Notes under the pieces: generated by a model | Told to the model about the DNA's origin: nothing | The model's database searches: none | What the model saw: only the letters and a program-made list of their open reading frames with translations | In this document: piece by piece, positions 55,322 to 64,000 of the stretch | Position numbering within the stretch: position 1 is the stretch's first letter | Layout: each line of letters opens with the position of its first letter | NCBI GenBank assembly: GCA_028274465.1 | Contig: CM051458.1 | Span: forward strand, 73,843,766-73,907,765 | Length of the DNA: 64,000 nucleotides | From: Plantago ovata | Taxonomy: Eukaryota > Streptophyta > Magnoliopsida > Lamiales > Plantaginaceae | Direction: 5' to 3' | Made by a program: the position numbers and the translations under genes

Positions 55322-56843
55322 CATCTAGTATCACATCTTATTTCCTCATTTTCTTACTGCTAGGGACTATCTTTAAATTCATGAGGGGGGATGGGATTTA
55401 AGTGAACTAGTGTTGTTAGTTTGGAGCTTGGGATTGGTAGGATGAGTATAGTACCTTGCATGTTTATCCGTCTGCATTTGCATTTGCACGTTTACTGCTT
55501 TCTTAGTTTTTAGTTGCATACACTACATTCATCCTAGGATAGTCTTGCATGTTTTATGTGGAGTTTATTGCCAAATTTTTTGAACTTTTTTATTGGGTAG
55601 ATTAACTAATTATGACATTAATCATATGCTTCATCTCTATGAATTTGTTTGAGGTTTTTATCGCTTGGCTTGTCACATTTATGTATTGCACTTAATTAAG
55701 CTTGGTAGTCTTGACATCACTTAGTGGTGTTTTCTCTACTGCGGTTCACGAAGGCCTTTATAATAGGATGATGCATGTTAGGATCTTATGGTTGTTTTCT
55801 CGAGTAATTATGTACCTAAGAGGCAACAAGTCTTCACCTTGCTTTGAGATTGCTAAATGCCTAGGAAGGAAGTAGTGTGACATTGTGTGATCCTTTGTTG
55901 CAACCTATTCTTTCGAATAGGTTTGGGGAGGGGGTTACGCTATCATTAGACTTGTTTTTCGATTCTTAGTGTGTGTTGTGAGTTTATTTTTCTTTTTCGT
56001 AAACTTTGTACTCCAACCTATTCTTTCGAATAGGTTTGGAGAGGTTGTCTATGTGTCATTTTTGTTTCTTTTTCGTTGTGCTACTGCTGGCTAAAAAAAA
56101 ATCGAAAAAAAAGAAGAAAAAATTCGAGAAAAAAAGAAAAAAAACTGGAAATGAAAAAAAAAAGAAAAAAAAAGAGAAAAGACACCAAAAAAGCAAAGAA
56201 GGGTCCAAAAAAAAGAGCCAAAAAACAGTTTAGCAAAGTGTTGTCTCATTTTTCAATTTTTGTAATGTTCGTAATCGTGTTGTAATTTCTGTCTTTTGTT
56301 TATTTGAGTGTCATCTGTTCTAGACCACCCTCGTCCTGCCATTCAGGAAGTGGTGAATAGCTTAAGGCTTTGCTTGAGAGATGGGTAGAATAGGGGAGTG
56401 TTATCTTTTTAGGGAACCCTCATTCGTTTGATGAGAGCCAGTATTGGTTCGACCTCTTTGAGGAAAAGTCTTAACTTGGTGAACAGTAGTAAGTCCTGAC
56501 AGGGGTTCTATCTACCTCAGTTTCATAGGCACGGGGGACAACCATTCGTATTTTAACATGTTTCATTACGTCGTCACTGACTAGGTCCAGGTAGAGAATG
56601 TTACGAGAGACTATCTTGTCTTGATATAAGTGCTTATGTGAATATGTATGAGTCAATCGAGGCATTCTTCAATAAATATCCATGTTATGATTTGTATGGT
56701 TTTTGTTCATATGTTTTTTGATAGATTCAATAGATTAGTTCATTTCATTTGGCATGAGACTCCATTTTTTGTGTTGCATTGTTTTTTGCATTATAGTCTA
56801 GCTTAGTTGCTTGAGGACAAGCAAAGGTTCGGTTTGGGGAGTT
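55322..56843 (+). mobile_element. Element H: 3' non-coding region
   Basis: This has a G-rich GAGGGGGGATGGG stretch near 55382, two hairpins, the purine block at 56092-56225 and a polypurine-like tract next to the LTR. No coding sequence is seen. Confidence 0.8.
55904..56034 (+). repeat. Paired 18-nt hairpins, element H
   Basis: Copies lie at 55904-55921 and 56017-56034, both the perfect CCTATTCTTTCGAATAGG. Confidence 0.8.
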
Positions 56844-56930
56844 TGATGAACGTGTATTTTACACTTTCATTCGAGTCTTTTTTCACCAATTTAGCTATCC
56901 TCTATGTTAATTTAGCTATATTATAGTGCA
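56844..56930 (+). mobile_element. 3' LTR of H, left piece
   Basis: The first 87 bp of the LTR run up to GTGCA (56926-56930), the target of copia K. The remainder is at 60962-62076. Confidence 0.95.
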
Positions 56931-57081
56931 TGTTGGTCCCTTTAAACAACAAGAAAAGACTAGGGGGGGGGGTGAATAGTCTTTTCAAACTTTCGTCGTT
57001 TAAAACTTTCTCAGCAAGTACTTATTACTTTTCAGTAATGAGTTTGCTGATACTTAACTTTCTCAGCAAGCGTAAGTTACT

Positions 57082-57181
57082 NNNNNNNNNNNNNNNNNNN
57101 NNNNNNNNNNNNNNNNNNNNNNNNNNNNNNNNNNNNNNNNNNNNNNNNNNNNNNNNNNNNNNNNNNNNNNNNNNNNNNNNN
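57082..57181. other. Assembly gap (100 N)
   Basis: Exactly 100 Ns, a conventional placeholder for a gap of unknown size. It hides most of K's 3' LTR and some internal sequence. Confidence 0.99.
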
Positions 57182-58229
57182 CCACTTTTCAGAGAATGCT
57201 GAGCTTTTGTGCCAGCACCTTATTTTGATTCATATTTGTCAGCAAAGGTCTTCTATTACTTTTAGTAATCTTGCCCTTAGACTTAACAACGGTCGTTCAG
57301 CAACTTTTTTGATGGGATGCTTCACAACATCCTTCTTCTTTCCAGTTTGCTTCCAGCACCTGTTTTTCCCTGTTAAGTCTTGTTACTTGAGTAGCAACAG
57401 CGGCTTTTTTTATGGTCAATAGGTACTTGATTGCATGTTTCCATCAGCAACACTTAGATGTGACCAAATTGATAGAGTTCTGGTAGACCGCTATCGTAGC
57501 ACGGCAAAGGAGATCGGTGATTATCTTTACTCAAGATTTCTACGTCATCGCCTTCAGACATTGCACCTAACCTTCTTCTGAGATGGACTCTCAAAAAGGA
57601 ATTTATTCAGTCAGCGTATTACTTGGCGTCCACATAAGATGAAATTGATTTTCACCTCTTTTTCATCTTCTTGGATTCAGCAAGTAACTTTAGAAATGAG
57701 GGACTGATATTCTTCCCCAATTCTAATGCCATTGAGAATTCTTCTCTGTAGGCTTCAGCAATCAACTTCTTAAGACCTTTTTCAGCATCCTTCTCGCTGT
57801 CTCTTTACCTTCAGCAAGACGTACTTTTTCAGTAGTTTGCTTGGTCAAAGTTTCAGCAATTTTAGGTTCGTCTCTTATGTCTGATCAGAGTTTTTCTCAA
57901 ATCTTTCGATTTCCGTCCTGAATCTTTTCAAGGTCGATCTCGTCTTTCACTTTCTGAGTCTGAGTCAGAGGTAGGTTGTTTTTACCTGACCGGCCATGAG
58001 GGCAATTCGTAGTTTGACACATCTGGATAAGCTCCATAGTATTCCACAACTCTTCTTTGCCATCTCCACGTCTAGAGTGCTTCTTCATTGTCAGTGTCTG
58101 AACGTTCATCCTCACTGTCTTCGGACTAGTATCAATACACAATGCATCGATTTTTGCTTAAGCTTCTTCTTTTCTTCTTCAGCAATAAAAGCTCTTTGAA
58201 CTTCTTCTTCTTTTCCAGATTTGCCTTCA
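57182..58229 (-). pseudogene. Internal coding remnant of K
   Basis: Minus-strand fragments such as KKLIAEAYREEFSMAL and ETLTKQTTEKVRLAE suggest a charged, helical region downstream of the zinc knuckle. The frames are broken and no catalytic motif is visible. It is rich in TTCAGCA. It could be Gag C-terminus or an extra ORF. Confidence 0.45.
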
Positions 58230-59256
58230 GCAAAGGGAAATTAGCTTTGAAGTGTCCAGGCTTTTTGCAGTAAAAGCATAGATCATTTCCAACTGCTGGT
58301 CTTCTGATGAGTGCTTGCTGAGCTTGCTTGTTCAGCGAGCTAGTCTCATTCTTGTACTTATGGTAGTTGTTACCAAGATGCTTTTTCAGCTTCTTTTGCT
58401 TTTTCGCCTTTCAAGTCCTTGCTGATAAATTTTTTCTTCATGTTTTTGACAACCAAAGAGTTTTCAGCAGTAGGTCTTTTTCATTCTTCTTTTCCGATGA
58501 TGACGGCTTTGCAGCAAGAGCAATGTTTTGCGATTTTTCAGCAAATACATTTTCTCTTGCTTTGTCTCATAGTTGACAGTAGCAAGATGAGAGAACATCT
58601 TCTGTTGGTGAATGTCTGGCATTCCTTGATTGTAATAGAATTCTGAGTGTGGATCCATTCTTGATTCAGACTTCTGATGATAGTTTTCACTTTCTCAGAA
58701 TCGAGAAAGGGTTCCAACACCCAAGGCTTGCCATTTCACTAACAAGAGTGTGAATCTGAAATCCAAGTCTTCCAGTGACTCGTTTGTACCTGCTTAAAGT
58801 TTGAAACTTTAATTTAAGTACTTCAAGTTTGTTTTCCTTGGTTTTGTCAGATCCAGCACAAAGATCTTGAACCATTTCCAAGCTTCCTTTGCAGTCTTTA
58901 GCACCCCACAGTTTGCACTGTTATGGTATCCGAGTTGATCGAATGATGATATTTCTTGCTTGGCCATCAAGACGGAATCTCTTAGGCTTCGTCAGAAGTT
59001 CCATTCCTCTCTTGGTTTTGGCACAACCGTATCCGATGGTTCGCCTAAGATAGTTTCCTTTCCAGCTTCAGTGGTCTTGTGAGGGAAACTCCTTTCAAAC
59101 CTTAGTGATCTTGATAGGTCCATCATTAATGACGGTGACCATCACATATGACGGTGACCATCACTCACTAATGGCCTCAAGATGTAGCATCATGTTGTTT
59201 CGACCATTTTTTCGTAATTTTCCCGCTTCAGCAAGGGAGCATCTCTAAAGACACAT
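58230..59256 (-). pseudogene. Gag of copia element K
   Basis: It is homologous to the Gag of I. The start at 59256 is followed by an early frameshift. A local duplication of GATGGTCACCGTCAT lies near 59135-59165. Then comes MVQDLCAGSDKTKENKLEV with a 1-nt deletion before it, and a zinc knuckle near 58277-58235 in which the last Cys is Phe (CFYCKKPGHFKANF). It is non-functional. Confidence 0.8.
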
Positions 59257-59355
59257 CCTGTCAGCAAAGCACTACCAAACTGATCAAGTGAGAGTGATTT
59301 ACGGAAAGCACCCTAAGGGGATCTAGGTAGTGCTGAAGGTTAAAGAACCCTCCAA

Positions 59356-59366
59356 CTCCGATACCA
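59356..59366 (-). other. Copia primer-binding site of K
   Basis: On the minus strand this is TGGTATCGGAG, 2 nt from the LTR. It differs by one base from the start of the canonical TGGTATCAGAGC. Confidence 0.8.
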
Positions 59367-59368
59367 CT

Positions 59369-60956
59369 TGTTGACCCTTTAAAAAAACAAGAAAAGAAAG
59401 GGGGTGAATATTCTTTTCAAACTTTCGTGTTTAAAAACTTTCTCTCGCAAGTGCTTATTATTTTCAGTAATGAGTTTGCTGATACTTAACTTTTTCAGCG
59501 CAGCGCGTAAGTTACTTTTCAGTAACTAGGTTTGCTGATACTTAAAATCAGAGAGCGGAAGTCTTTAATACAATAAGTGCTCTTTCAATAAATGAAGGTT
59601 TCAGCAAGTGATGTGAGTGACTGTTACAGACAGATATGATTGCTGAAAACTAAGTAAGTAAGTAAATCACACAACACTTTATAGTGTATATGAGAGTGGC
59701 GTAATATCTCAACTAATCCACTTTGGTCCTTTCCTAGGACTGAATCCACTAAGATATGATTGAGGTTCCTTACAATCTCCTATCTAGAGAGATTCAAACA
59801 GAAACCAAAGCACACTTGCTTGGTCCAACCTAACCTAGAGAACACAACCTTGTTCTCCACCAACTTGGTACTTTTAATCAGCAAAACTATGCTCGTTTAA
59901 GTTCCCCCTGAATATCACGCCTGAAAGGGTGTATTTTCAGTTAGAGAGTTTTGGGGTGAGATAACTTAATTAGCTTATTCAGTTACAATAAGTAATCTAA
60001 GAAACAAAACTTTGAATACTTTGCAGTAAACAAGTTTGATTGTTTCTGGTGTCAAGACTTGTTCTTGATCGAAAGAAACAAACAACACTTAACTAATTTC
60101 TTAGTCGTGTAAATTCTACTTCTTCACAAGTAGCTTTCTCAAGCTTTAAGTCTTGGAACGGATCAATGGCAGTATAGAGAGTTTGAAGGTATGTGAGTTT
60201 AAGCACAAGTGAGAGTTTGATCACGTTGTTGACACACTTCAACTCTTTGCCGGATGACCTCTATTTATAGTGAAAGTAAGGAGCCGTTTGAATTTTAAAT
60301 TCCAAGGCTTTTGATCCTTAAGATGTCACTATCTTGCTTTTGTACTTTCAGCAGCGTCCTTGTTTGTCTTCTAGTCTTCATGTCCTTTGCGTGCAAGCTT
60401 TGCATTAAATGCTTATTTGAATAGAATTCAAACAGTAACATTGGAGCGCAAATGTAAGTACTTTCAGCAAGAGGTCACATATGTTCCATCAGCAAGTGGT
60501 CAGTCTCAGTTTCAGCAAGCACAACCTACTCTGTCTTTCAGATTTTCACTTATGCAATGCTGTTGCTGAAGTTTCCACTTTCTGAGCAACATGTGCCTTT
60601 GTGGATACCAGTCTTCAGAAATCTTCTAGTCTTCAAATCTTCGAAATCTTCAAGTCTTCAGATCTTCAATATTCTTCAAGATTCTGGGCGGTTTCTAAAT
60701 GCTTCAATAGTTTGTTTGTAATAACAAAGTACATCGTCAGCAAATGCTTCAATAGGTTATTTTCTTTTGAGAAAACAAGATACATCATAAGCTTTAAAAC
60801 CAACCTATCTAGCACCTAATCTAAGTCTTCAGCAAACGTTCCTCTTTTACAATGTCCTTAAAATTCTAAATTCCTATGGACCTTAAAAGTACTAGTTACT
60901 GGACTTTCCTTAATTTAGCATGGTTAATTGCTCATCAAAATTACAAGTTCCTAACA
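59369..60956 (-). mobile_element. 5' LTR of copia K (1588 bp)
   Basis: It is homologous along its length to 15080-16647. It contains many TTCAGCA/TGCTGAA motifs. Confidence 0.95.
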
Positions 60957-62076
60957 GTGCATTTTATTAGAATAGTGTCACGTTTCCCTTTAGTTTGTAT
61001 TTTACAGGTTTTGGGTGAAAACGAGGTTTTCCGGGCAATTATATTGAAGTGGACGAGGAATTGGTGTTCCGAAGGCATTTTTAGAGTATCTAGAAGATTC
61101 CGGATAGGATTTAAAGTCTAGGGGTCGAGTCTGAAGGCTAAAAGGTCACTAGAAGGCAAAAACCGAGTCCGAAAAGGAAAAGAAATCCAAAAACGCGTCG
61201 AAAACGCGTCAATTGCCGACAACACCTCCCGGGCGATTCGTCCGGGACGTGGGGCGATTCGCCCCACACCAGGCGATTCGCCCGGTGTGTGGGGCGACTC
61301 GCCCCACACCTGCCGAACACCTATATATAGTTGCTCAGTTTCTCCGTTTTTTCATACTTTCCCAGACCTTTTCTCTCACCTTTCTCATTAGTTTTAGGTA
61401 GGAATTCTCCAGAGCCTGTTCTGGGGATTCTTAGCGTAGGAGACACTTTTTCTTATCGTTTTGGAGCTTGTAAGATCGCGATTCTTCGGAGATTGACAAC
61501 CTTCGGTAACATTGTATCTTACAGTTTTTCTATTCATATTTATTTATCTTTCAACATGTTTTCATTCAATCTTGCTATGATTTCTGTTGATTGCATGTCA
61601 TCTATGAGTAGCTAAATTTATCGTTGGTGATAGTATGTGATTTCTTAGCGAAGGGTTAATAATTATGCTGATGGCGGTAAAGCGAATCAGACTTTGAGTT
61701 ATTGCTTTATTTCTTAGATCTATCTAAAATCTCTATCTTCATAGTGTTGAATAATAACGGAACACAATTGGACAATTCATTGATCAAAGATCTCTATGCA
61801 AAACGATCGGGTACTTCATGCATGATTATTAACCTGCTATGCTTTGAATGATCATACTATCACTAACCTCCATTATCTGATAAGAAAAACCTGTGCTAAG
61901 TAGTTTGTTGATTTTATATTTTTAAGTTAGATTAGATAAAGCTAGTTATAGTCATTAGAGATCGACACTCGAGGTTATTTTACAGCTACACTACGGTTTT
62001 CGTTGTAGTTGTGAATTGCCTTTGGCTAATACAAATTTATTTGATCAATTAGAATTTGACAAATTCCAGTTCATCA
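60957..62076 (+). mobile_element. 3' LTR of H, right piece
   Basis: It resumes with GTGCATTTTATTAG and ends AGTTCATCA. Its GC module (about 61229-61310) has one more palindrome unit than the 5' LTR. A TATATATAG box lies at about 61322-61331. Confidence 0.95.
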
Positions 62077-62081
62077 TAGAC

Positions 62082-62196
62082 CCAACATAGAACTCATGGA
62101 AAACATCCTTGTCAAACCCCTTGACATGGTTGTAATCGAACCGCCTCCAATACCTCATTGTACCCAAACGGAAGTGCTCCTCTCCCTTTGTGGCAT
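62082..62196 (-). pseudogene. ORF3 of element E, N-terminal part
   Basis: Reading minus from the splice acceptor at 62202: HATKGEEHFRLGTMRYWRRF, then GFDKDVFHEFYVG up to the H insertion. As in B and H, the ATG after the acceptor (62196-62194) is out of frame with this protein. Confidence 0.75.
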
Positions 62197-62201
62197 GGTT
62201 C

Positions 62202-62750
62202 CTACAAACACCTATTAGTACCTCGTACAACAAAACAGATTTATGCATATGCAAATGCAAAAGTGAAACGGACGAGTGATAACAACAACAATTGAACTCC
62301 TCAAAACCTCCATGTCTAGTCTAGCTACTTCTAGAACTAAAAAGCAACATACCAACATATCGAAGACATGTAACATATCACATTAAGCTCTTGCTAGACA
62401 ACATATAGCCTTAAATCATAAGGCTCAATTCATACCATAGTAGCAAAAATTCTAGCATCATAAATCCTCAAACTCATCAATCATGCATTCTACCATCATG
62501 TCCATCATTATCACATCAGTAAATACAACCATATGCATGGAATAGAGGGGAAAGAAACATTGCATAACGAGATATAGACATCTAATAGCAAAATTCTCAA
62601 ACCAACAAACCAAACATAATTGAACATGCAATTGATAGTGAATAACGTTTCTAATCACACAAACAACCAACCCATACATCATATAAGCTTAATTGAAGCA
62701 TAAATCAAAAAACCCCCAAATTTGAAAAATTAGGGTTCATGTGAAGATAC
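62202..62750 (-). other. Conserved intron upstream of ORF3 (E)
   Basis: This 549-nt stretch has donor TCTGAG|GTATCTTC and acceptor TGTTTGTAG on the minus strand. Confidence 0.65.
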
Positions 62751-63125
62751 CTCAGATCTGGAAAACGAATGCACTAGGGTGAAAGTTGTTCGGATGAAAA
62801 GAAAGAGCACGTAATGGGCTTCGATTGAAGCTAAAGAACACAAAATTTGGTGAAAGATTGAAGGTTTTATGAAAGATTGAAGAAATTTGATTTTTTGGGA
62901 TTTTTAGGAGTAAGAGAGTGAAGAAGATGGAGAAATGAGGAAATAAGAGCTATCTCCCATTTTTCTACCTTCAGATGGTGTGGGGCGAATCGCCCCGTGT
63001 GTGGGGCGACTCGCCCCGTGCGGGGCGAATCGCTCCACATGTGGGGCGAATCGCCCCCCACGTCCAGAGAGCGCGAAGCTCTCTGGCCATGGGGGGCGAT
63101 TCGCCCCCCACCTCCAGAGGTGTGG
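62751..63125 (-). promoter_or_regulatory. GC palindrome module and leader before ORF3 (E)
   Basis: About 62981-63120 holds GGGGCG-AAT-CGCCCC, an ACT-centred copy, a GTGCGGGGCG copy with one decayed arm, and CCAGAGAGC...GCTCTCTGG. In element orientation a TC-rich leader follows to the splice donor. Confidence 0.5.
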
Positions 63126-63317
63126 AGACGAAATTTTTCGATAAACTCAGTTTTTAATCCCCGAAAACCATTCGCCTTACGAAAAACACTCGAAAAAGTA
63201 TAGTCAAACATAGACATAAGCACAAAACGACACAAAAACGAACAATTTCACATAAGAAAAGCAAATTTGTTCAATGTATGAATGCATGCAATAAAGCGGT
63301 AAAAAAGCGATAAAAAC

Positions 63318-63335
63318 TCCGGGTTGCCTCCCGGA
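63318..63335 (-). promoter_or_regulatory. Post-gag-pro hairpin (E)
   Basis: On the minus strand this is TCCGGGAGGCAACCCGGA, with a perfect stem, 42 nt after the protease stop. Confidence 0.75.
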
Positions 63336-63377
63336 TAGCGCCATTATTTATAGTCTTTGACTCGACTTCTTCTTGCT

Positions 63378-64000
63378 CTAGCTCTTCTTCTTGAGGGTAC
63401 TAGACTTCTCGTTCATGGATCTCCTTCTCATGCCACGAACCTGTGAATGAGAATGAACATCGACAGCAAGACCAAAGTAGTTAATGGTGTGAGAAGCATT
63501 GAAGTGAATATTTGGATCAGATATGGCTCGCAACACATGTCGCTTGCCATCCACCTCAATGGTGCAAGTTCTTTGGTAGATGTCTATCACGGAGCGTAGC
63601 TTAGTCAAGAACGTTCGCCCCAAGAGAACAACATCCCCCATCCCAGGTGTAGACGCCGGCATAACCACAAAGTTGGTGTACACAGAAGCTTCACCAATCT
63701 TCACCAATACGTTCTTCACAACGCCTTCGGGTCTCACAACGGATCCATCCGCCAATTGCACAATAGCCTTATGCTCAGATAGTTTTCCAAGGCCACTCTT
63801 CTCAAACAAATTCATTGGGAGCACATTAGAGTAAGATCCCGTATCTAGTGTAGCACGAACATTTTCAAGTTCACCAATCCCGACCTTAACATCGGAACTT
63901 TGAGGGATTGACTCGGGATCCTCTTGCTCCTCTTCACTCTCATCCGAACCAAGGTCCTTCTCTTCTTCCTTGGCTAGTGGGGGTTTTTCATCCTTGCAAC
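63378..64000 (-). CDS. Protease end of gag-pro, element E (partial)
   Basis: The frame is open from the window edge to the stop at 63378. It shows an acidic linker (DESEEEQEDPES), the aspartic protease active site RATLDTGSYSNVLP, and later DVVLLGRTFL. No break is visible in this part. The capsid part lies beyond 64000, so intactness of the whole is unknown. Confidence 0.85.
   Translation of the reverse strand, partial: CKDEKPPLAKEEEKDLGSDESEEEQEDPESIPQSSDVKVGIGELENVRATLDTGSYSNVLPMNLFEKSGLGKLSEHKAIVQLADGSVVRPEGVVKNVLVKIGEASVYTNFVVMPASTPGMGDVVLLGRTFLTKLRSVIDIYQRTCTIEVDGKRHVLRAISDPNIHFNASHTINYFGLAVDVHSHSQVRGMRRRSMNEKSSTLKKKS

Larger units (their letters stand above)
56931..60956 (-). mobile_element. 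Copia element K (with assembly gap)
   Basis: K is a minus-strand copia element with termini TGTTGGTCCC (left) and CCTAACA (right) and TSD GTGCA at 56926-56930 and 60957-60961. The 5' LTR (59369-60956) is complete. Only about 150 bp of the 3' LTR is visible before the 100-N gap. Visible internal sequence is about 2.2 kb and contains Gag but no recognisable RT or integrase. These could be inside the gap or absent. Confidence 0.95.
49872..62076 (+). mobile_element. Element H: non-autonomous Athila-like element
   Basis: H has TSD TAGAC at 49867-49871 and 62077-62081. Its order is 5' LTR, PBS, gag-pro, hairpin, GC module, intron, ORF3 remnant, 3' non-coding region, 3' LTR. The 3' LTR is split by copia K. 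Without K, H is about 8.2 kb. It has no RT or integrase. Confidence 0.97.
23921..64000 (-). mobile_element. Element E: Athila-like element, interrupted twice
   Basis: E runs right to left. Its pieces are the 3' LTR 23921-25121, 3' non-coding 25122-25456 and 47956-49057, ORF3 49058-49871 plus 62082-62196, intron 62202-62750, leader and GC module 62751-63125, hairpin 63318-63335, and protease from 63378 to the window edge. Insertions F (25457-47950) and H (49872-62076) are removed cleanly by their TSDs. The gag start, PBS and 5' LTR lie outside the window. Confidence 0.9.

Noticed and set aside
56930..57202. ORF running through the N gap
   Set aside because: It crosses unknown sequence and lies antisense in a copia LTR.
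1..64000. tRNA, rRNA or host genes
   Set aside because: None recognised. The TGGCGCC and TGGTATC segments are primer-binding sites, not tRNA genes.

Overview
The window is repeat-dense plant nuclear DNA, most likely a pericentromeric or intergenic retrotransposon cluster of a flowering plant; the species cannot be told from the sequence. It contains no intact host gene I can recognise. Nearly all bases fall in LTR retrotransposons inserted into one another. I placed boundaries by terminal TG...CA, primer-binding sites (PBS) and 5-bp target-site duplications (TSDs).

Layout. Left block (1-11417): element C (plus, 3' end only, 7871-11417) carries a solo LTR (8840-10152, TSD ACAAG) and is interrupted by element B (minus, 2795-7870). 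B is interrupted by element A (plus, 516-2794), and A by a minus LTR fragment Z (1-515). Next, 11418-13546 holds the decayed minus-strand remains of a multi-exon coding region. Element J (plus, from 13547) is inserted upstream of that coding region. Copia element I (from 15080) interrupts J. I carries element D (17112-23832, TSD GGAAG) and element E (minus, 23921 to beyond 64000). E is interrupted by Tat-type gypsy element F (25457-47950, TSD ACTGC), which is itself interrupted by G (36393-45177, TSD GTATC). E is also interrupted by H (49872-62076, TSD TAGAC), whose 3' LTR is split by copia element K (56931-60956, TSD GTGCA, with a 100-N gap). The deepest chain is remnant > J > I > E > F > G.

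Two kinds of Ty3/gypsy element dominate. A, B, C, E, G, H, J and the more distant D share an Athila-type PBS. Those with visible internal sequence encode gag-protease but no reverse transcriptase, RNase H or integrase, so they look non-autonomous. B, E, G and H also carry a third ORF, which resembles the 'putative plant transposon protein' domain. It lies behind a conserved ~540-bp intron and a possible internal promoter. F is a Tat-lineage element with gag, protease, RT, RNase H, second RNase H and integrase, all lightly broken. On the opposite strand it carries an intact three-exon gene (27791-31093, 1025 codons plus stop) with its own TATA box, 5'UTR intron and poly(A) signal.

The main unexplained structure is in the Athila-like elements. 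(1) Clusters of short GC-rich palindromes of the form arm-CG-N3-CG-arm lie upstream of the LTR TATA box and upstream of ORF3. The arm sequence changes between subfamilies but always pairs, and the modules account for essentially all the length differences between LTR pairs of D and G and most of that in H. (2) A hairpin just after gag-pro has compensatory stem changes in D. (3) Pairs or triplets of an 18-nt hairpin lie in the 3' non-coding region.
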